From JBFLYE01 sp040756715 [NCBI: bacterium] (lineage in GTDB: Bacteria > UBA9089 > UBA9088): a DNA stretch of 7,884 nucleotides. The notes under the pieces are model-generated. The model did no database searches, was not told the DNA's origin, and saw only the letters and a program-made list of their open reading frames with translations. The stretch spans positions 1-7,884 of the forward strand of contig JBFLYE010000138.1 in NCBI GenBank assembly GCA_040756715.1. Direction: 5' to 3'. Shown in pieces: positions 1-6,000 of this stretch (position 1 is the first letter of the stretch; each line of letters starts with the position of its first letter). The translations under genes were made by a program, and so were the position numbers.

Positions 1-3000
1 CCCAAGGAAAATACCCATCCTTCTCACCTAGAGGAAATGAGATAGCCTTTGCCAAACAGGGTTCTTCCTATGAGATATTCCTAATGAACAAAGATGGAAC
101 AAACATTAGGCAACTAACCAACAATGAAGTAGATGATGTTGAGCCTCTCTTCTCACCCAGTGGAGAAAGAATTGCCTATTCCTCAGGAAACATTATCTAT
201 TTAATGCGAAGGGATGGAAGCAAACAAACAAAGGTAGTGGATGGAACAAGGCCAGTATTCTCTCCCGATGGAAATTCCCTTGCCTTTCTTTACTTTAATA
301 CTGCCTATACCCTAGACCTAGAAACCTTAGAGCTTGAGCAGATAAAGGGAATAGATATGAGGGAAATAAAGAAAGAAGAAATAAAAGGCTTAAGGCAAAT
401 AGAAGAAAAGGTAAAGGGAATATTCTGGTCTTGTGGAAGTGTAGAGAATAAGCTACCGGTTCCAATTATAACTGGAGGATATACTGGCTATGAAGGAATG
501 CCAATAAGCTTAGATGGCTCAAGCTCTTATGACCCTGATGGGACAATTACAACCTATACTTGGGAAATAAACGAAATGTATTACGATGGCTCAATGACAA
601 CCATTGTAATCGATGATGACTACATTGGCTCTTTAACCTTAAGGGTAATTGATAATGATAAAGGAGAGGCAGAGACACAAACAACCATAACTATACTAAA
701 CTTAAATCCCCAAATAACCTTATCCTCTCCAAGCCAGGGAAAGGTAAACTACCCAATCCAATTTATCGCAGAGGTATTTGATACAGACCCTATAACCTTT
801 CTCTGGGACTTTGGTGATTTAGGAACATCCACTAGCGAAAACCCCATTCATTCATACACAAATGTAGGAACCTATACCATAACCTTAAGGGTATCAGACG
901 ATGATGGAGGCCAAACCATAGGAACAAAGACCATTGAAATCATAGAAGCAAACCCAGAGATTAAACTAAATCCAAAAGAAGGCTATATTGCAACCATAAT
1001 TACCATTGAGGGGCTTGGATTTAATGGGGTAGTTAGTATAGACTTTGGAACAACAAAGACAATTGCAACTACATTAAGCTCAAATGGAATGTTTCTCACC
1101 ACCTTTATGGCAGATACCCAGCCCTTAGGAAAGACAATAATCACAGCCAGGGATAAAGAGAGATTTGCCACAGAAACCTTTGCCATAGGCTTAGTCTCTG
1201 TCTTTACCAAAGAGGGAGAGATTATCGGAGGCTATCTTACGATTAAAGGTGGAATAGATGCCTGTCCTATAGGAGGAAGTGTCCTTGTTCTAGCAGGTGA
1301 TTATCTTGAGAATCTTTACCTTAATCAGAATATCTCCCTGATTGGCAAAGGAGCAACCATTCAAGGAAGTGTAACCATTGAGAGCAATAATTCCCTAATC
1401 TCTGGCTTTAAAATTACCCAAGGGATATTCTGCATAAATGGTGCAAATCCCATCATTACAAACAACATAATCACAGAAAATAATGGCATCTATTGTTCTT
1501 CTTCCTCCCCAATTATTACCAACAATACAATCGTGGGAAATAAAGAAAATGGCATTTATTGCCTTAATTCTTCCCCCTTTATTTACAACAATATCATTGC
1601 TGAGAATGCATCAGGCATCTATGTAGAATCTGGCAATCCTACGATGAACTACAACGATGTCTGGAATAATTCTTCTGGTAATTACTACAATTGCCCTGCT
1701 GGAGCAAATGACATCTCAGATGACCCACAATTTCAGCCTTCAGCCTTTAGCCTTCAGCCTTCCTCCCCTTGCATTGATGCTGGCTCAAATACTGCCCCAG
1801 CCATCCCAGCTACAGATAAAGATGGAAAGGAAAGAATCATAAATGGCATAGTTGATCTAGGTGCCTATGAATTCCCAGGAGAACCTGCAAGGGGCACAAT
1901 TGCTGGGATGATCACCTACAATGGAACAAAAACAGGAACACTCCATATCGCTTTATTTAATAATCCCTTGTTTTCTGGTGATTCACTTAAGGAAAAAATT
2001 ATCTATTCCCCCTCTTTCCCCCAACCCTATACCATTTCTAATCTGGAAAAGGGAAGCTATTATCTCTTGGCATTTCTTGATCTAGATGACAATGATAATC
2101 CAAGCATTAAAGAGCCCTTGGGAATCTATGGCAGCCTATCTTCTGTATATTCTCCCTTTAAGGTTATTGGCACACCAATTCCCATCCTTGTCTTTAGAGG
2201 CTCAATTAGCGAAGGAATAGACCTTGAATTAACCCATAATGTAGAAGCCTCTAAGGAATGGACATTCATCGTCTACCTTGATGCTGATAATAGCTTAGAA
2301 AGTTGGGCGATTGATGATTTTCTTGAGATGGCAAAGGTTGGCTCAGATTATAAGATAAATATTGTTGTCCAAATGGATAGGATTGAGGGAGGAAATAGCT
2401 CATACGGAAATTGGACAAAATGCCATAGATTTCTGATTACCAAGGATATGGAGCCTTATGAATCCAATGCTATCTCTGATTGGGGAGATGATCTAGGAGG
2501 AAGGGAGGTAAATATGGGTGATCCCGATACCCTTCGGGATTTCATCAATTGGGCAACTACTAATTATCCTGCCAAAAAATATAGCCTTATCCTATGGAAC
2601 CATGGTGGTGGTTGGCGAACACCCAAAAGGCAAATCCCTAAAAAGGGAGTATGCGTGGATGATACGAGTGGAGACATTCTCTTTATGAGTGAAGTAAAAG
2701 AATCAATTGGGAGTGCAAATACCCATCTAAACCTAATTGGCTTTGATATGTGCTTTATGGCTATGGTAGAGGTAGCTTATGCCCTGCGGGGTTTATGCGA
2801 TTGTTTAGTAGGCTCAGAGGAATTTGAATGGGCAGGTGGCTGGCCATATGATGCTATTTTAGGGGATTTAGCTAATACACCAAGTATCTCCCCTAAAGAA
2901 TTAGCAAGTATAATAACTACAAGATATGGTCAAAATTCTGAAGCACAATTAAAATATGATACTACCCAATCTGCATTAGATATGGATAAATTAGGAAATT

Positions 3001-6000
3001 TAATTGATGCAATTGATAGCTTTGCTGAGAGTATGAATGGAATTACTGATTGGGAAAAGATAAAAGAGGCAAGGCAAAGCCTCTCTGCCTATTCTGAATC
3101 AAAATATTTTCACAGTGTAGACCTTTATTTCTTTGCCGATAAGGTTAAAAGCCTTACCTTAGATACAGAGATCCAAGAATCAGCACAAAGGGTTAAAGAA
3201 AGCCTAATTTCAGCAATTATTGCCAATTATCGGGGCAAAGAGCGAGATGATGACGATGGCTATGGTTCTTATGGGCTTTCTATTTACTTCCCAAAGGATG
3301 TTAATGCTTACAATAATGACCCTCAGCATTATGCTTATGAGGAGGGGAATAAAATCTATCCCGTAGATTATGTAGATTGCCATAGATGGGATAATTTCTT
3401 AAGAAGATTTTATGATATAAAAGGTGGGACAATCACGGGTAAGATTTCTTATCAAGGAACAAAAACAGGGATTTTATATTATCAAGCATTTAATAATCCA
3501 CAATTTAGTAAAAAACCTATATATTATGGGACAACGACATTTAAAAAAGACCAGGGAACCTATACCTATACCCTCCAGGTTGACCTTGGAACATATTATT
3601 TAGCCTCATTCCTTGATCTAGATAATAATGGCAATCCAAGCATTGGTGAGCCCTTTGGAATCTATGGCAGCCTATCTTTTGTATATTATCCTTTTCAGGT
3701 GATTGGCACAGCAAATCCAATTTTTGCATCTTGTGGTTCTACTACCGAAGAAATAGACCTTGAATTGACTAAGGAAATAGAGGCTTTACCCATTCTTGGC
3801 TCAGTTTGTGTATACGATAAAAACAATAATTTTATCGGTAGCTATACGGCCATTCAACAAGGAATAAACAACTGCCCGATTGGAGGCACAGTCTCGGTTT
3901 CTCCTGGAATCTACAATGAGGCAATTTATATCAACAAAAATATTTCCTTAATTGGTGCGGGAGCAGATATTTGCACCATTACAGCATCTGGACTTGGCTA
4001 TGTAAGTGCGGTAACCTTTGATGGTGATGCCGCAGACAATGCTATAATCACAGGCTTTACCATAACTGGTGCAAATCGGCATGGAATATCTTGCATAAAT
4101 GGTGCAGAGCCAATTATCACAAACAACACAATCTCAGGGAATTACTGTGGCATTTACTGCGACAACAATTCTTCCCCAAAGATCATAAATAACACAATAT
4201 CAAGAAATGGTGAGGGTATCTATGGTTCTTCTTCCTCTCCCTCCATTACAAACAATACAATATCAGAAAATTACGATGGCATTTACTGCCACAACAATTC
4301 CTCTCCAATTATCACAAACAATATAATCTTTGGGAATAATAAGCGTGGTATCTTCTGCATAGATTCCTCCCCAAAGATTATAAATAACACAATTTCAGGG
4401 CATTGGCGTGGTATCTATTGCCTCTATTCCTCTTTTCCATCCATTGCAAGCAATACAATTTCGGGGAATTCTATTGGCATCTACGCAGGACTAGATTCTC
4501 GTCCAAATATCATAAATAACACGATCTCAGGGAATAAGGGGGATGGCATTTTCTGTGACTCCTCCCTAGATACAACTATTACAAATAATATAATCAGCGA
4601 GAATGGTAATGCAGGAATTTATTACTACCACTTCCCATCACCTATATGGGGAGACGAATGGGTTTATTTTTCATACATTACAAACAATACAATCAGTCAA
4701 AATAAGTATGGTATCTATTGCTACATCTCCATTTCTTCCCTACACTTTCTTGTCATCACAAATAGCATCATCAGCAAAAATAAAGAATGGGGTATTTATT
4801 CTTATGAGCTCACAAATAATGAAAGGATTGATTATAACTGTATCTGGGGGAATGGTCAAGATGGAAATAATAATTACTACAATTGTTCTTTAGGACCAAA
4901 TAACATCTCCTCTGACCCTCAATTTATCGGGATGGCTGATTTCCATCTTCAACCTTCTTCTCCTTGTAGAGATAAAGGCTTAAATACAGCAGGTATGATT
5001 CTATCAACCGATAAAGATGGAAAGGAAAGGATAGTGTATGGTATAATTGATCTGGGTGCTTATGAATTTCAAGAATTCCAAGGGCCTCCAATCTATAGCA
5101 TTCTTATGGGTAGGGTTACTGATATATCAGAAGTTCCTATTGAAGGAGCAAGGATAGAAATATTTGGTCCTTCATCCTATACTGCAACCACTGATGAAAA
5201 TGGCAAATATATTATCTTTCGCCTGGTTGATGGAAAATATACAATATTTGCAAAGGTCAGTGATTTCTATGGTTCTTATACAGAGAATGTAGAAATAAAA
5301 ACAGGAACAATTACTACAGCTAATTTTAGATTAAACCCTATTGATATAGTCTATGTAGATGATGATTATACAGGTATAGAGCTTGGCACAGAGGATAATC
5401 CATTTAATACGATTATGGAAGGCATCTCACTTTTTGAAGAAAAAGGCACAGTTATGGTTTGCCCAGGAACCTATAGCGAAAATATATTGATCGAAAAAAG
5501 GATTTCTCTGGTTGGGATTGGAACACCAACCATCTTTCCAAATATGGAAGATGGTCTAACATTTAAAGGTAACAAGGCAGACAATGCCTCTATCTCTTTC
5601 TTTATGATCACTGGGGGAAGAAATGGGATATGTTGCTATGATGCAAAGCCTGTTATCACAAACAATATAATTGCCGGCAATATTGAAAATGGTATCTTTT
5701 GCTTTTCTCCTTCAACCATTACCCATAATACAATTATGGGGAATCTTAAGAATGGAATCTATGGACATAGCTTTTCTTGTATAGAGAACATAATTACAGA
5801 TAATGGAGAAAATGGAATCTCCTGCTTAAGAGGTAATTCAACCATCTTAAACAATACAATCGCAAAGAATAGAAAAGATGGTATTTATGGCAATATTTTA
5901 AAAGCAACCATTGTTAATAATGTAATTTCTGATAATGAAAATGGAATTTCTTGCTCAGGCTCAGATTTAACCATCTTAAACAATACAATCGCAAAGAATA

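Larger units (their letters stand above)
1191..1886 (+). other. Domain: right-handed parallel beta-helix 1 with C-terminal cap
   Basis: An entry segment with GYLTIKGGIDACPIGGSV, then GDYLENLYLNQNISLIGKGA, is the typical start of NosD/PbH1-type right-handed beta-helices. From 1422 to about 1670 there are four coils of 21-22 residues with the register GI(F/Y)C..SSPxI.NN.I..N, including GIYCSSSSPIITNN and GIYCLNSSPFIYNN. The cap (about 1671..1874) carries NYYNC, DDPQF, SSPCIDAG, TDKDGKERI and VDLGAYEF, the signature seen at the end of many bacterial beta-helix proteins (choice-of-anchor Q-like). Such helices often bind or cleave polysaccharides, but no catalytic residues can be assigned here. 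This is the shortest of the four helices. Confidence 0.9.
2253..3416 (+). other. Domain: clostripain-family (C11) cysteine peptidase
   Basis: About 388 residues match peptidase family C11 (clan CD) from end to end. Landmarks in order: WTFIVYLDADNSLESWAIDD, INIVVQMDR, VNMGDPDTLRDFINWA, YSLILWNHGGGW with the expected catalytic His (base 2601), VCVDDTSGD, LIGFDMCFMAMVEVAY with the expected nucleophile Cys (base 2751), a SEEFEW..GWPYDAIL segment, and a C-terminal half with YGLSIYFP. The Asp two residues before the Cys, linked in C11 enzymes to P1 Arg/Lys recognition, is kept. Family members cleave after Arg or Lys and are usually secreted; clostripain itself needs calcium. The key residues are present, so activity is likely but unproven. 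Unusually, the peptidase is embedded in mid-protein rather than forming a stand-alone enzyme. It has five of about twelve CGN arginine codons in the window. Confidence 0.94.
3792..5072 (+). other. Domain: right-handed parallel beta-helix 2 with C-terminal cap (longest)
   Basis: The entry segment has SYTAIQQGINNCPIGGTV, SPGIYNEAIYINKNISLIG and ITGFTITGAN. From 4083 to about 4856 eleven coils follow in register, mostly 21-23 residues, with consensus GIYC..SSPxIxNNTISGN; examples are GIYCDNNSSPKIINNTIS and GIFCIDSSPKIINNTIS. One coil, from about 4611, carries a roughly ten-residue loop containing PSPIWGDEWVYF. The cap (about 4857..5069) has NNYYNC, SSDPQF, FHLQPSSPC, TDKDGKERI and IDLGAYEF. The fold is that of NosD/PbH1 or pectate-lyase-like solenoids. 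No catalytic Asp/Lys set can be assigned, so a binding or structural shaft is as likely as an enzyme. Confidence 0.92.

Noticed and set aside
983-1210. 75-codon ORF on the - strand
   Set aside because: It lies antisense to the TIG-like domain and the start of beta-helix 1, has no recognisable motif, and overlaps a better supported frame completely.
1657-1842. 61-codon + strand ORF in another frame
   Set aside because: It overlaps the cap of beta-helix 1 out of frame; its Ser/Leu/Pro-rich sequence is a by-product of the ttcagcc repeat and the cap codons.
3541-3729. 62-codon ORF on the - strand
   Set aside because: Antisense to module B, no domain and no plausible ribosome-binding context; a shadow of the long frame.
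4083-4856. Regularly spaced DNA repeats (aacaatacaatc-like every 66 bases or so) that look like a CRISPR array
   Set aside because: The repeats are imperfect, spacing follows 22-codon protein coils, and the intervals are also similar to each other. They encode the GIYC..NNTIS coils of a beta-helix in one open frame.
4603-4893. 96-codon + strand ORF in another frame
   Set aside because: It runs within beta-helix 2 in a different frame. The in-frame product continues the coil register, while this one shows no motif.
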